From: Larkinella sp. C7
GTDB taxonomy: Bacteria; Bacteroidota; Bacteroidia; Cytophagales; Spirosomataceae
Assembly: GCF_006149005.1 (NCBI RefSeq)
Contig: NZ_VBSL01000019.1
Span: 1 to 64,000 of the forward strand
Direction of reading: 5' to 3'
Length of the DNA: 64,000 bases
Below the pieces are notes generated by a model. The model was not told the DNA's origin. It saw nothing but the letters and a program-made list of their open reading frames with translations, and did not search any database. Positions 1 through 8,605 of this stretch are shown here, piece by piece (the stretch's first letter is position 1; each line of letters starts with the position of its first letter). Made by a program: the position numbers and the translations under genes.

Positions 1-96
1 ATTGGGATCGCCCAGCCAGTCGAGCAGGGTGGTGGCCCAGCGGGGTGGCGGTCCAATGTTTCGGTTTGGATGATCTGGCCGTTTGATGGGCTCCAT
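1..96 (-). CDS. FtsX-type ABC permease, N-terminal fragment cut by window edge
   Basis: Only the first 32 codons are inside the window; the ATG is at 96-94 and the frame stays open to base 1. The peptide contains PPRWATTLLDWLGDPN, which also starts the cytosolic prefix of the next permease gene (229-2892). Bases 1-45 and 2824-2868 differ at one position. By analogy this is a Bacteroidota FtsX/MacB-type permease with the N-terminal 'permease prefix' domain. It lies downstream of the 229-2892 gene on the same strand, behind a fold-back element, so it may be the third gene of a padR-permease-permease unit. The membrane part is not visible. Confidence 0.75.
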   Translation of the reverse strand, partial: MEPIKRPDHPNRNIGPPPRWATTLLDWLGDPN

Positions 97-110
97 GTTT
101 TTTCAATATC

Positions 111-212
111 AAATATCAAATGATGAATATTAAATAATAAAGAGGCCACCCGCGCGGTGAATAATGATAAAGTATCCGCCCTTTATCATTTTACATTCAT
201 TATTTGATATTT
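111..212. repeat. Intergenic fold-back element, 32-bp arms
   Basis: The arms are 111-142 and 181-212; 28 of 32 positions pair. The arms are AT-rich and built from AAATATCAAATGATGAATA-like words. An inner perfect 10-bp pair (163-172 with 181-190, loop 173-180) offers an alternative fold. It fills the gap between two permease genes and belongs to the intergenic fold-back family seen across the window. Confidence 0.8.
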
Positions 213-228
213 AGCATTCATTAACTTT

Positions 229-2892
229 TCATTCCGAACGCAATGACTTCACCGGATTCATCAAAGCCGCTTTGATGCTCTGGAAACTGACGGTTAGCAA
301 CGTAATCACCAGCGCGCCCACACCCGATGCGGCAAAAATCCACCAGGAAAGCTCGGTGCGGTAGTCGTACTGCTGCAACCAGCTACGGAGGAAATACGCA
401 GCAACGGGCGTGGCAATCCCGAAGGCAAGCAAGACCAATCCCAAGAAGTCTTTCGACAATAAACTCCACAGGTTGAGTACCGATGCGCCCATCACTTTCC
501 GCACGCCAATCTCCTTGGTGCGCTGCTCCGCCACGAACGACGCCAGCCCAAACAAACCCAGGCAGGAAATAAAGATGGCCAAAACCGCAAAGAAGGTCGC
601 CAGCTTGCCAATCCGTTCTTCGGCCCGGAACTTGGCGTCATATTCTTCATCAGCAAATTTGTACTCAAACGGGGCCGCCGGAATCAGCCTTTTAAATACC
701 GCTTCAATTTGGGATAGCGCGTTGCCGGCATCAGCTCCGGGCCTGATTTTGATGTTGATCCAGTTGGGCGAGCCAAACAGGAAGAAAACCGTGGGTTTGA
801 TCGGCTTGAAGGGTGACTCCATCACCATGTCTTTCACCACCCCCAAAATCCGGAATTGTTTTTCCACATTGTTGGTCATCCATTGGCTCTTCCAGCGGAC
901 GAATTCGCCCACGGGTTGCCGAAAACCCAGCAGTTTGGCGGCTGTTTCGTTAATGACAAACCCGGCGGAATCGGACGCCAGTTTTTTCGAGAAATTCCGG
1001 CCCCCAATAAATTGCCAGCCGACGGTTTCGGCGTATTCGGGCGAAACCGTTAGCGTAGCAAATCGCTCGTTCAAACCGGGCGGCATGCCTTTCCAGCTAA
1101 ATCCCTCACCCGACGACCAGACACCCGTAATCGGGCTTTGCGATTCAGCCACTTCGCTCACCACGCCGGTGTTTTTCAGTTCATTTCGCAGCAACGCAGT
1201 TTTTCCGTAAAAATCGTCCGACTGCATCGGCACCAGCAACAGCCCATCGCGGGCGTAACCGACCGGACGGCTTTTCGCAAACTGAATCTGCCGGTAAACG
1301 ACCAGGGTGCTGATGATCAGCGCAATGGAAACCGTGAACTGCGTCACTACCAGAATCTGGCGGGGTATGGAAGCCGACCGACCCCGCTGCAATCGCGCCG
1401 ATCCACCCCCCTTCAGGACCTGAATGGGCTGAAACGAAGTCAAATACAAGGCCGGGTAGCTGCCCGCCAGGAAACCCGTTACCCCAATGAAACCAAGGCA
1501 GAACAACCAAAAATAGCCATTCGCCCAGGGAATCTTCATCTGCTTGGCGGCCAGGTTGTTGAACCATGTCAACGAAACCGTTGCCAGCAGCAGGGCAATC
1601 AGAAAGGACAGGAAAACCACCAGCAGGGACTCGCTGAAAAACTGCCCCACCAACTGAGAACGACGCGAACCGACGGTTTTCCGGATGCCCACTTCCTTGG
1701 CGCGTTTTTCGGAGCGGGCTGTCGAGAGGTTCATGAAATTGATGCAGGCCAATAGCAGCACGAAAAAACCGATCAGGCCCACCATCCAGACGTATTGAAC
1801 CGGCCCTTTCCCGACTACACCGTTTTTGAAATCCGAATACAAATGCCAGTCGCGCATCGGATGCAGCCACATTTGCGGCCGGGTTGCGGCTTCTTCCTTC
1901 ATGCTCTCCAGGTGCCGAATGACGTTCAGTTCAGAGTCTTTGATGGTCGCCGTGGCCTTGTCAAAGTCAGTATTCGGCTGAATTTCCACGTAAATTAAAA
2001 GGGCGTGGTTATCCCATTTCTTTTCCCTCATATACCGGTTATGGGCCACAAAATATTCCCAGGACGCCAGAAACTGCGCATCGTGGAACTGGGTATTTTG
2101 CGGCAAATCTTCATACACTCCGGTCACTTTTACCAGCCAATCCGTATTGATCTTCACCGGTTTATTGATTGGATCAGCGTCGCCGAACAGGGCTTTCGCC
2201 GTTGAAGCCGACAGCAGAATGGATTGGGGGGCCTGCAAACCCGACCAGGTGCCTTTTACCATCTTCAACGTCAGCATTTCCGGAGCTTCTGCGCCAATAA
2301 ATTGCCCCCGTTTCGAGAGCTTCGTTTCACCCGCTGTTAAAATGTGATCGTCCAGGTGCGTTGAGGTTACGATGTGTTTAAAGGGACTGCTGTAGTTACT
2401 TTTCAGTTCCTGAATAAAAGGATACGGCAGGGATTGCGACGTGTGCAGTTCGCCATTGACCACCTGATTCTGCATTATCCGGGCAATGCGGTCGTAATGC
2501 TGGTGGTACCGGTTAAACGATAATTCATCGTAAATCCAGAGGCCCGTCAACAGGGCCACCGCCATGCCCACCGCCAATCCCCCCATGTTGATACCCGAAT
2601 ACCCTTTGTGTTTGACCAGGTTGCGGAAGGCAATTTTGAAATAATTTCGTACCATAGCAGGATGTAGGAAAAATGGATTCGACTCGGCTTTTTTTCGTTT
2701 GGCCAGCGGCCGCAACAACTTCAACGCACTCAGGACATACCGCCAGCGGGCTTTTTGCACCCCCACGGTTTTCACCCAATACGCATACAGTTCGAGCAAA
2801 TCGCCCTGTACTTCTTCCACCGTATTGGGATCACCCAGCCAGTCGAGCAGGGTGGTGGCCCAGCGGGGCGGTTTTGGGGTAGAAGACTTCAT
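229..2892 (-). CDS. ABC transporter permease (FtsX/MacB type) with N-terminal prefix domain
   Basis: The protein has 887 residues. Residues 1-79 form a soluble prefix (PPRWATTLLDWLGDPNTVEE) found in Bacteroidota permeases that are paired with PadR regulators. From about residue 80 (MVRNYFKIAFRNLVKHKGYS) it follows the usual 800-residue plan: first membrane helix at about 103-122, periplasmic MacB-like core, three helices with the FtsX signature EVGIRKTVGSRRSQL, then a second helix/core/three-helix module with KEIGVRKVMGAS, and the ending NPVKSLRSE. Such permeases work with a separate ATPase in lipid, lipoprotein or peptide export or stress sensing; the substrate is unknown. The padR gene upstream on the same strand points to PadR control. 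Confidence 0.9.
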   Translation of the reverse strand: MKSSTPKPPRWATTLLDWLGDPNTVEEVQGDLLELYAYWVKTVGVQKARWRYVLSALKLLRPLAKRKKAESNPFFLHPAMVRNYFKIAFRNLVKHKGYSGINMGGLAVGMAVALLTGLWIYDELSFNRYHQHYDRIARIMQNQVVNGELHTSQSLPYPFIQELKSNYSSPFKHIVTSTHLDDHILTAGETKLSKRGQFIGAEAPEMLTLKMVKGTWSGLQAPQSILLSASTAKALFGDADPINKPVKINTDWLVKVTGVYEDLPQNTQFHDAQFLASWEYFVAHNRYMREKKWDNHALLIYVEIQPNTDFDKATATIKDSELNVIRHLESMKEEAATRPQMWLHPMRDWHLYSDFKNGVVGKGPVQYVWMVGLIGFFVLLLACINFMNLSTARSEKRAKEVGIRKTVGSRRSQLVGQFFSESLLVVFLSFLIALLLATVSLTWFNNLAAKQMKIPWANGYFWLFCLGFIGVTGFLAGSYPALYLTSFQPIQVLKGGGSARLQRGRSASIPRQILVVTQFTVSIALIISTLVVYRQIQFAKSRPVGYARDGLLLVPMQSDDFYGKTALLRNELKNTGVVSEVAESQSPITGVWSSGEGFSWKGMPPGLNERFATLTVSPEYAETVGWQFIGGRNFSKKLASDSAGFVINETAAKLLGFRQPVGEFVRWKSQWMTNNVEKQFRILGVVKDMVMESPFKPIKPTVFFLFGSPNWINIKIRPGADAGNALSQIEAVFKRLIPAAPFEYKFADEEYDAKFRAEERIGKLATFFAVLAIFISCLGLFGLASFVAEQRTKEIGVRKVMGASVLNLWSLLSKDFLGLVLLAFGIATPVAAYFLRSWLQQYDYRTELSWWIFAASGVGALVITLLTVSFQSIKAALMNPVKSLRSE

Positions 2893-2910
2893 AAGTTTTT
2901 AATATCGAAT

Positions 2911-3044
2911 ACTGAATATTGAACACTGAATAGCGAAGTGCGTGATTTGGGTTGCGGTGTTTGATTTTGGTACCGCGCTGGCGGCCCAATCGTTATTCGT
3001 TCGTTATTCGTTCGTTATTCGATATTCAGTGTTTAATATTCATT
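2911..3044. repeat. Intergenic fold-back element between padR and permease
   Basis: Arm 2911-2937 pairs with 3018-3044 at 24 of 27 positions. The arms consist of GAATATTGAACACTGAAT-like words. The loop carries a GC-rich core and an 11-bp tandem repeat (2991-3020). It lies in the 161-bp gap between the PadR start and the permease start. Confidence 0.8.
2991..3020. repeat. 11-bp tandem repeat, about 2.7 copies
   Basis: The unit CGTTATTCGTT is repeated at 2991-3001, 3002-3012 and 3013-3020 (partial). It abuts the right arm of the fold-back element and shares its TTATTCG word, which suggests the arm words can expand by slippage. Confidence 0.85.
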
Positions 3045-3053
3045 TTTCATCAG

Positions 3054-3392
3054 CTATCCTCCCATCAACTGCAACGTCTGCGGAGGCAGGGCATCCCACA
3101 ATTGCTCACGGATGCTTTTGACTTCCATGAGAGCTTTGCGACCAGCGGCAGTCACCGTGAAAAACCGCTTCCGACGACCTCCGCGCTCGGCTGTGGCTCC
3201 GCTCATTTTCGACGCCAGATACCCTTTTTCCTCCAGCCGTTGCAGCGTCGTATGAACCGTGCTGAAGCCCACCGCCCGCCCGGTTTTCTGTTCGATTTCC
3301 TGCGTAACGGTCACGCCGTACGCACTTTCGTCCAGCACGGCCACCGTCAACAAAACCACCTCTTCAAATTCTCCTAAAAAAGCCCTTTTCAT
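3054..3392 (-). CDS. PadR family transcriptional regulator
   Basis: The start was placed at the ATG at 3392-3390, giving 112 residues that begin MKRAFLGEFEEVVLL, the usual start of this family; an upstream in-frame ATG at 3473 adds 27 residues unlike the family. The protein is a winged-helix repressor: recognition region about residues 25-60 (YGVTVTQEIEQKTGRAVGFS, then THTTLQRLEEKGYL-like wing: VHTTLQRLEEKGYLASK), basic GGRRKRFFTVT wing and a short C-terminal helix. PadR proteins bind ligands or respond to envelope stress and repress adjacent transporters. Its position just upstream of a prefix-domain permease on the same strand suggests it controls that gene and itself. Confidence 0.9.
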   Translation of the reverse strand: MKRAFLGEFEEVVLLTVAVLDESAYGVTVTQEIEQKTGRAVGFSTVHTTLQRLEEKGYLASKMSGATAERGGRRKRFFTVTAAGRKALMEVKSIREQLWDALPPQTLQLMGG

Positions 3393-3732
3393 GGCGCAGT
3401 GATATGATACGATAATGCCGATCAAATGCAGTGCCAACTGATAGAAAACCGCTTCAACAGGCGTTAAACGCATATTTTAGCTAAGCCGCATGGGAAACGT
3501 GTCCGGTTTTGGACATTATGACGTACCAAAACGGACAAGCCGGATGGCCGGTCGGCGTCGGTGGGGGGTGCGAAATGAAACCTTGTACATCGGCGGACAA
3601 ATGATTGTACGATTTCGGACAAAAAAAGAAAAATAGATTTACAAAATATTGATAATCAGTACTATAATAGGCGCGGCATGGAAGTTGAGCGACCCAGGGC
3701 AACCGAACCGCTTTTCTAACTGGACCTATGAT

Positions 3733-6117
3733 ATGCTGCGAAACTACCTGACCATCGCCTGGCGGAATCTTCTGAAAGACAAATTCTACAGTCTGATCAA
3801 TATTCTGGGCCTGACCATTGGCGTCACCTGTGGCCTGTTGCTGCTGCTCTACGTCACCGATGAGTTGAGTTTTGACCGGTACCACAAAAAAGCCGACCAG
3901 ATTTACCGCATCGTCTCGTACATCACCGAACCCGACAAAATCAACAAGTGGCAGAGCACGCAGCCGCCCCTGGTGACATCACTGAAACGGGACTATCCTT
4001 TCGTTGAAAACTACGTGCGGTTTTTTCCCAACGGCCGGGTGGCCTTCCGGCAGGGGGAGAATCGGTTTTACGAAGAAGAGGTCTACGCAGCCGACTCCAC
4101 GGTATTCGACGTCTTTACCCACAAATTTATTGAGGGCGACCCCAAAACCGCTTTGGCCCGGCCCGGCAGCGTGGTGCTGACCGAGAAAACCGCCCGGAAA
4201 TTCTTTGGCGAAGGTGCCGCGCTGGGGCAGACGCTGCGTACCAACGACACGACTTCGTACCAGGTCACGGGCGTCATTGAAGACGTACCCCGAAACTCGC
4301 ATTTTACGTTCAACGCACTGCTGTCGCTGAGCCCGAACGAGCGGAAGGCCGACGGCTGGGGCGGTTTTTACATCGTCAGCTACCTGGTTTTGCCGAAAAA
4401 CTTCGACACCAGCATATTGGAAAGCAAGTTCCCGCAACTGTACGACAAAAACATGGCGTCGATCTTCAAGCGGATGGGCATCAAGATTACGTACCAGTTG
4501 CAGCCGCTGACGAGCATTCACCTGTACTCCAAACTCGACGGCGAAGCCAACGGCGATATCAGTTACGTCTACATTTTCAGCGCCGTCGCCTTTTTTATGT
4601 TGTTGTTGGCCAGCATCAATTACATGAACCTGGCAACGGCCCGCTCGGCCAAACGCTCGAAGGAAGTGGGGCTGCGGAAAGTGATGGGGTCGCTCCGGAG
4701 TGCGCTGATGGCCCAGTTCCTGACCGAATCGGTGCTGATGACGGTTTTGTCGCTCCTGCTGAGTCTGTTGTTTGTGGCGTTGCTGCTCCCGTTTTTCAAT
4801 TCGGTTTCGGGAAAAGAGATTCAGTTTCGGGAATTGATTCAGCCGCAGTTTATGCTGATTGCCCTTTCCATTGTCGTTTTTACCGGTTTTATCAGCGGCA
4901 GTTACCCGGCTTTTTATCTGTCGTCCTTCGAACCGGCCACCGTGCTGAAAGGCTCGTTCAATGCCAAAGGCGGCAGTTTTTTCCGGAAAACGCTGGTGGT
5001 GGTTCAGTTTGCCATTTCGCTGATCATGCTGATTTGTACCTGGATTGTGTACGATCAATTGAACTACATGCGGGACAAGGATCTGGGGTATGACCGCGAG
5101 CAGGTGTTGACCATCGACTACCAGGACCGCCAACCCCGCGACCGCTACAACCGGCTGCGGAGCGACCTGTTGGCCAATCCGAACGTCCGCAGCGTGGCCA
5201 CGGCTTCGTCGCCCACCAGCAACATTGGCGGGCGGGTTATTTTCGGCATTGAATCCAACGCCGGACTGAAAGAAATGGGCTTCAAACCGATGGGTGTCGA
5301 CCACGACTACCTGCAAACGATGGGAATGAAAGTGGTTGCCGGACGGGCTTTTTCGGATAAAATTCCGGCGGATACGTCCAACGGCGTGCTGGTGAACCAG
5401 GCCGCCGTCAAACGCATGGGCTGGAAAGAACCGCTGGGCAAGAAAGTGTTGCTGGGTGGGTTGCCGCAGGCCGGTCAGCCAGCTCCGCCGGAGGCCAAGG
5501 TTGTGGGCGTGGTGAAGGATTTTCACCAGCAGTCGCTCTACATGCCCATCGAGCCGATGATTATGCTGTATCGGCCAAACAACGGGGTGATTCACATTAA
5601 GATCGATGCTAAAAATGCCGACAAAACCGTTGCGTTCATTGGCCGGAAATGGCGCGAAACCTACCCGGATCGCCTGTTTGAATACCGGTTCCTGGACCAG
5701 GATTTCGAGTCGGCCTACAAAGCCGACGAACTGCGGGGCCGGATTTTTACGGCCTTCTCCGGTCTGACGATTCTGATTGCCTGCCTCGGTTTGTTTGGTC
5801 TGGCGACGTTCACGACCGAACAGCGGGTGAAGGAAATCGGCGTTCGCAAAGTGATGGGTGCGTCGGTGTCGAGCGTGGTGCTGCTGCTTTCCAAAGATTT
5901 TACGAAGCTGGTGCTGTTCTCGTTCCCGATTGCCATTCCGGTCGCCTGGTATTCGATGGACCAATGGCTACAGCATTTTCCGTATAAAACCGACATTGGC
6001 GTCGGGGTGTTCGTGGTTGCCTGCGTGCTGACGCTGCTCATCTGCTGGACCACCGTGGTGTATCAATCCATCAAAGCGGCCATCGCCAACCCGGTGAAGT
6101 CGCTTCGTTCCGAATAA
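3733..6117 (+). CDS. ABC transporter permease (FtsX/MacB type)
   Basis: The start is set at the ATG at 3733 (MLRNYLTIAWRNLLKDKFYS), giving 794 residues; the longer frame from 3649 adds 28 residues with no family likeness. Layout: helix at about 22-42, periplasmic core, three helices around the FtsX motif KEVGLRKVMGSLRSAL, a second module with VKEIGVRKVMGAS, and the ending NPVKSLRSE. It lacks the prefix domain. It begins a plus-strand run of permeases, four bases ahead of the next gene, and is divergent from padR (340 bp between starts). It is an inner-membrane component that presumably uses the ATPase at 14954-15646; substrate unknown. Confidence 0.9.
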   Translation: MLRNYLTIAWRNLLKDKFYSLINILGLTIGVTCGLLLLLYVTDELSFDRYHKKADQIYRIVSYITEPDKINKWQSTQPPLVTSLKRDYPFVENYVRFFPNGRVAFRQGENRFYEEEVYAADSTVFDVFTHKFIEGDPKTALARPGSVVLTEKTARKFFGEGAALGQTLRTNDTTSYQVTGVIEDVPRNSHFTFNALLSLSPNERKADGWGGFYIVSYLVLPKNFDTSILESKFPQLYDKNMASIFKRMGIKITYQLQPLTSIHLYSKLDGEANGDISYVYIFSAVAFFMLLLASINYMNLATARSAKRSKEVGLRKVMGSLRSALMAQFLTESVLMTVLSLLLSLLFVALLLPFFNSVSGKEIQFRELIQPQFMLIALSIVVFTGFISGSYPAFYLSSFEPATVLKGSFNAKGGSFFRKTLVVVQFAISLIMLICTWIVYDQLNYMRDKDLGYDREQVLTIDYQDRQPRDRYNRLRSDLLANPNVRSVATASSPTSNIGGRVIFGIESNAGLKEMGFKPMGVDHDYLQTMGMKVVAGRAFSDKIPADTSNGVLVNQAAVKRMGWKEPLGKKVLLGGLPQAGQPAPPEAKVVGVVKDFHQQSLYMPIEPMIMLYRPNNGVIHIKIDAKNADKTVAFIGRKWRETYPDRLFEYRFLDQDFESAYKADELRGRIFTAFSGLTILIACLGLFGLATFTTEQRVKEIGVRKVMGASVSSVVLLLSKDFTKLVLFSFPIAIPVAWYSMDQWLQHFPYKTDIGVGVFVVACVLTLLICWTTVVYQSIKAAIANPVKSLRSE

Positions 6118-6121
6118 GGTT

Positions 6122-8521
6122 ATGCTGAAAAACTATTTCAAAGTGGCCTTCCGCACGCTGTTGCGGCACCGGACCTACAGTCTGCTCAATGTGATTGGGC
6201 TGGCGGTGGGGCTGGCCTGCGGTATTCTGATTTTTCTGGTCGTCGGGTTTCAGCTTGGATTCGATACCTATCATCAGAAGGCCGACCGGATCTACCGCGT
6301 GGTAACGGAGCTGACCTACGAAACGGCCACCTATTCGCGTGGAACGCCGAAAGCACTGGCCGGGGTGTTGCGACGTGATTATCCCTTCATCGAAACGGTC
6401 GCCCGGATCAAACGGCTGCGGGGAAATTTGCTGAGTATACCCCGGGCCGATGGCGGTTTTCTCCGGAAGTTTCAGGAAGAGCGCACGGTTTGCTTTGCTG
6501 ATCCCGACCTGTTCAGTGTGTTTGATTTTCAGTGGAAAACCGGTACACCGAAAACCGCCCTAACCGCGCCGAATTCCGTGGTGTTGACGGAAAAATACGT
6601 CCGCAAATACTTTGGTGATGCCAACCCGATCGGTCGAACCCTGCGACTGGATAATAACCTGAATCTGACGGTGACCGGTGTGCTGGAAGACCATCCGGTG
6701 GCGACCAATCTCAGCGATGAGGTGTATATCTCCTACAGCACGGTGTTGGGTTTGGAAGCCCGGTCGTTGCAGAACTGGGATGACCTCAATAGCGAAGAAA
6801 TGACCTACGTTACGCTGCCGGAAAATACGCCGGTCGGCCAGTTGGAAGCGGTTTTTCCGGGCATTATCCAAACATATTACACCCCCGAAAACGCCCGATT
6901 CTATCATTTCCACGCCCAACCCCTGCATGACATTCACTTCAATACGACCTACGGCGGTCGGATGCAGCTAAAACTGCTGTATGCGATGGCGATTGTTGGG
7001 GTATTTCTGGTGCTGGCAGCCTGCATCAATTTTGTCAATCTGGCCACGGCCCAGGCACTCCGTCGTTCGAAAGAGGTGGGCGTTCGGAAGGCACTGGGCA
7101 GCACGCGGGGGCAGTTGTTCCGGCAATTTATGACCGAAACCGCCCTAATTACGCTGGCGGCTGTTGCGCTGGCGTTGGCCCTGGCGCAGGCCGGGCTGCC
7201 ACTGGTCAACCAGACGATGTCGGTTTTCAACGCCAATTTTTCGCTGACAGACCTGCTGCAGCCGAAGTCGTTGCTGCTTTTTCTGGTGCTGATTGGGTGC
7301 GTAATCGGGCTGGCTGGTTTTTATCCGTCGCTCATTGTGTCGGGTTTCAATCCGATAGCGGCCTTGCGCCGGAAAATGACAACCGAGCAGGTGGGCGGCA
7401 TTTCGGTACGTCGCGGTCTGGTCGTGGTGCAGTTTTTCATCACGCAGCTCTTTGTCATCAGTGTGCTTGTGATGATGTCGCAGTTGCGGTATGTTCGCAA
7501 TGTCGATTTGGGTTTTACGAAAGAAACCGTTCTGACCATTCCGGTGCCGACGCCTGATCCGCTCAGGCAGGAAACGCTGCGGAGCCGGTTGCGGGAAATC
7601 GGGGGGATTCAGAACGTGGCCTTCGGCAACACTCCGCCTGCGTCTTCCATCATCAACAAGAGCCCGTTTACGTTTGACAACCGGGCCGAGCCGGAAAAAT
7701 TTGAAACCCAAACCAAAATTGGAGACGGGAACTATGTGCCCCTGTTTGGCCTGAAACTACGGGCTGGTCGTAATTTTCTTTCCGGTGATACCGTCGCCAG
7801 GGAAATTATTGTCAATGAGATGCTGGTGAAGCGGCTGGGTTTGCCCTCGCCCGATGCCATTTTGGGAAAAAACCTCAATGTGCTGGGCATCGACCGGACG
7901 GTGGTGGGCGTGGTGAACGATTTTCACGTCAACTCGCTGCGGATGGCGGTGGCACCGACGGTTATTTTCAAAGCGTTTAGTGAAAACCGCATGGCCGCCC
8001 TGAAAGTCAGTCCGGCTCACCTGGCCGAAACGCTGAAGCAGGTCGAAAAAACCTGGAACGGTTTATTTCCCGAACTGGTCTTTCACTACCAGTTCATGGA
8101 CGAAATCATGGATCGCTTTTACACCGCCGAAACCATCATGCTGGGTTTTGCGCAGGTGTTTTCCCTGATTGCCATTCTGATTGGTTGTCTGGGGTTATAC
8201 GGTCTGGTATCGTTCATGGCCGAATCGAAGACGAAGGAAATTGGCGTGCGGAAAGTGCTGGGGGCCAATGTCGGGCAGATTCTATGGCTGTTTGGCCGGG
8301 AATTTGGTCGGCTGGTGCTGTTGGGGTTTGCGGTGGCCGCTCCTTTGGGCTGGTGGCTGATGAGCCGCTGGTTGCAGGATTACACCTACCGAATCGAGAT
8401 TGAATGGTGGGTGTTTGGCGCAACCGGTTTGCTGGCCAGCCTCATTACGTTGGCAACGGTTTCGGTCCAGTCCGCAAAAGCCGCTTTGATGAATCCGGTT
8501 ACCTCACTTCGTTCGGAATAA
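6122..8521 (+). CDS. ABC transporter permease (FtsX/MacB type)
   Basis: The protein has 799 residues and starts four bases after the previous stop, so co-transcription is near certain. It begins MLKNYFKVAFRTLLRHRTYS, with a first helix at about 22-42, two MacB-like periplasmic cores, and the FtsX motifs KEVGVRKALGSTRGQL and KEIGVRKVLGAN, each followed by membrane helices. The ending NPVTSLRSE is a small variant of the array's usual NPVKSLRSE. It has no prefix domain. The sequence has clearly diverged from its neighbours, so the array is not a recent tandem amplification. The substrate cannot be told from sequence. Confidence 0.9.
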   Translation: MLKNYFKVAFRTLLRHRTYSLLNVIGLAVGLACGILIFLVVGFQLGFDTYHQKADRIYRVVTELTYETATYSRGTPKALAGVLRRDYPFIETVARIKRLRGNLLSIPRADGGFLRKFQEERTVCFADPDLFSVFDFQWKTGTPKTALTAPNSVVLTEKYVRKYFGDANPIGRTLRLDNNLNLTVTGVLEDHPVATNLSDEVYISYSTVLGLEARSLQNWDDLNSEEMTYVTLPENTPVGQLEAVFPGIIQTYYTPENARFYHFHAQPLHDIHFNTTYGGRMQLKLLYAMAIVGVFLVLAACINFVNLATAQALRRSKEVGVRKALGSTRGQLFRQFMTETALITLAAVALALALAQAGLPLVNQTMSVFNANFSLTDLLQPKSLLLFLVLIGCVIGLAGFYPSLIVSGFNPIAALRRKMTTEQVGGISVRRGLVVVQFFITQLFVISVLVMMSQLRYVRNVDLGFTKETVLTIPVPTPDPLRQETLRSRLREIGGIQNVAFGNTPPASSIINKSPFTFDNRAEPEKFETQTKIGDGNYVPLFGLKLRAGRNFLSGDTVAREIIVNEMLVKRLGLPSPDAILGKNLNVLGIDRTVVGVVNDFHVNSLRMAVAPTVIFKAFSENRMAALKVSPAHLAETLKQVEKTWNGLFPELVFHYQFMDEIMDRFYTAETIMLGFAQVFSLIAILIGCLGLYGLVSFMAESKTKEIGVRKVLGANVGQILWLFGREFGRLVLLGFAVAAPLGWWLMSRWLQDYTYRIEIEWWVFGATGLLASLITLATVSVQSAKAALMNPVTSLRSE

Positions 8522-8532
8522 AGAGTTAAGAA

Positions 8533-8595
8533 TTAAAAATGAAGCGTTGAAAATGCGTTAGCCAACCGCAAGGGCGGCCCCGTCATCATTTTTAA
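8533..8595. repeat. Short fold-back element with GC-rich loop
   Basis: The arms TTAAAAATGA (8533-8542) and its complement (8586-8595) pair over 10 bp. The loop holds a GC-rich 24-base tract at 8561-8584 that recurs at 56651-56674 with 21 of 24 identities. It sits between two permease genes of one operon. Confidence 0.6.
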
Positions 8596-8605
8596 CTAAA
8601 AAAAT

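Noticed and set aside
3979-5964. 661-residue minus-strand frame opposite the permease
   Set aside because: It is an antisense shadow of the permease gene: composition is His/Arg/Gln rich and shows no family pattern. Similar shadows at 410-1210, 10451-11245, 18633-19679, 28993-30325, 50612-51493 and 60073-61485 were left out for the same reason.
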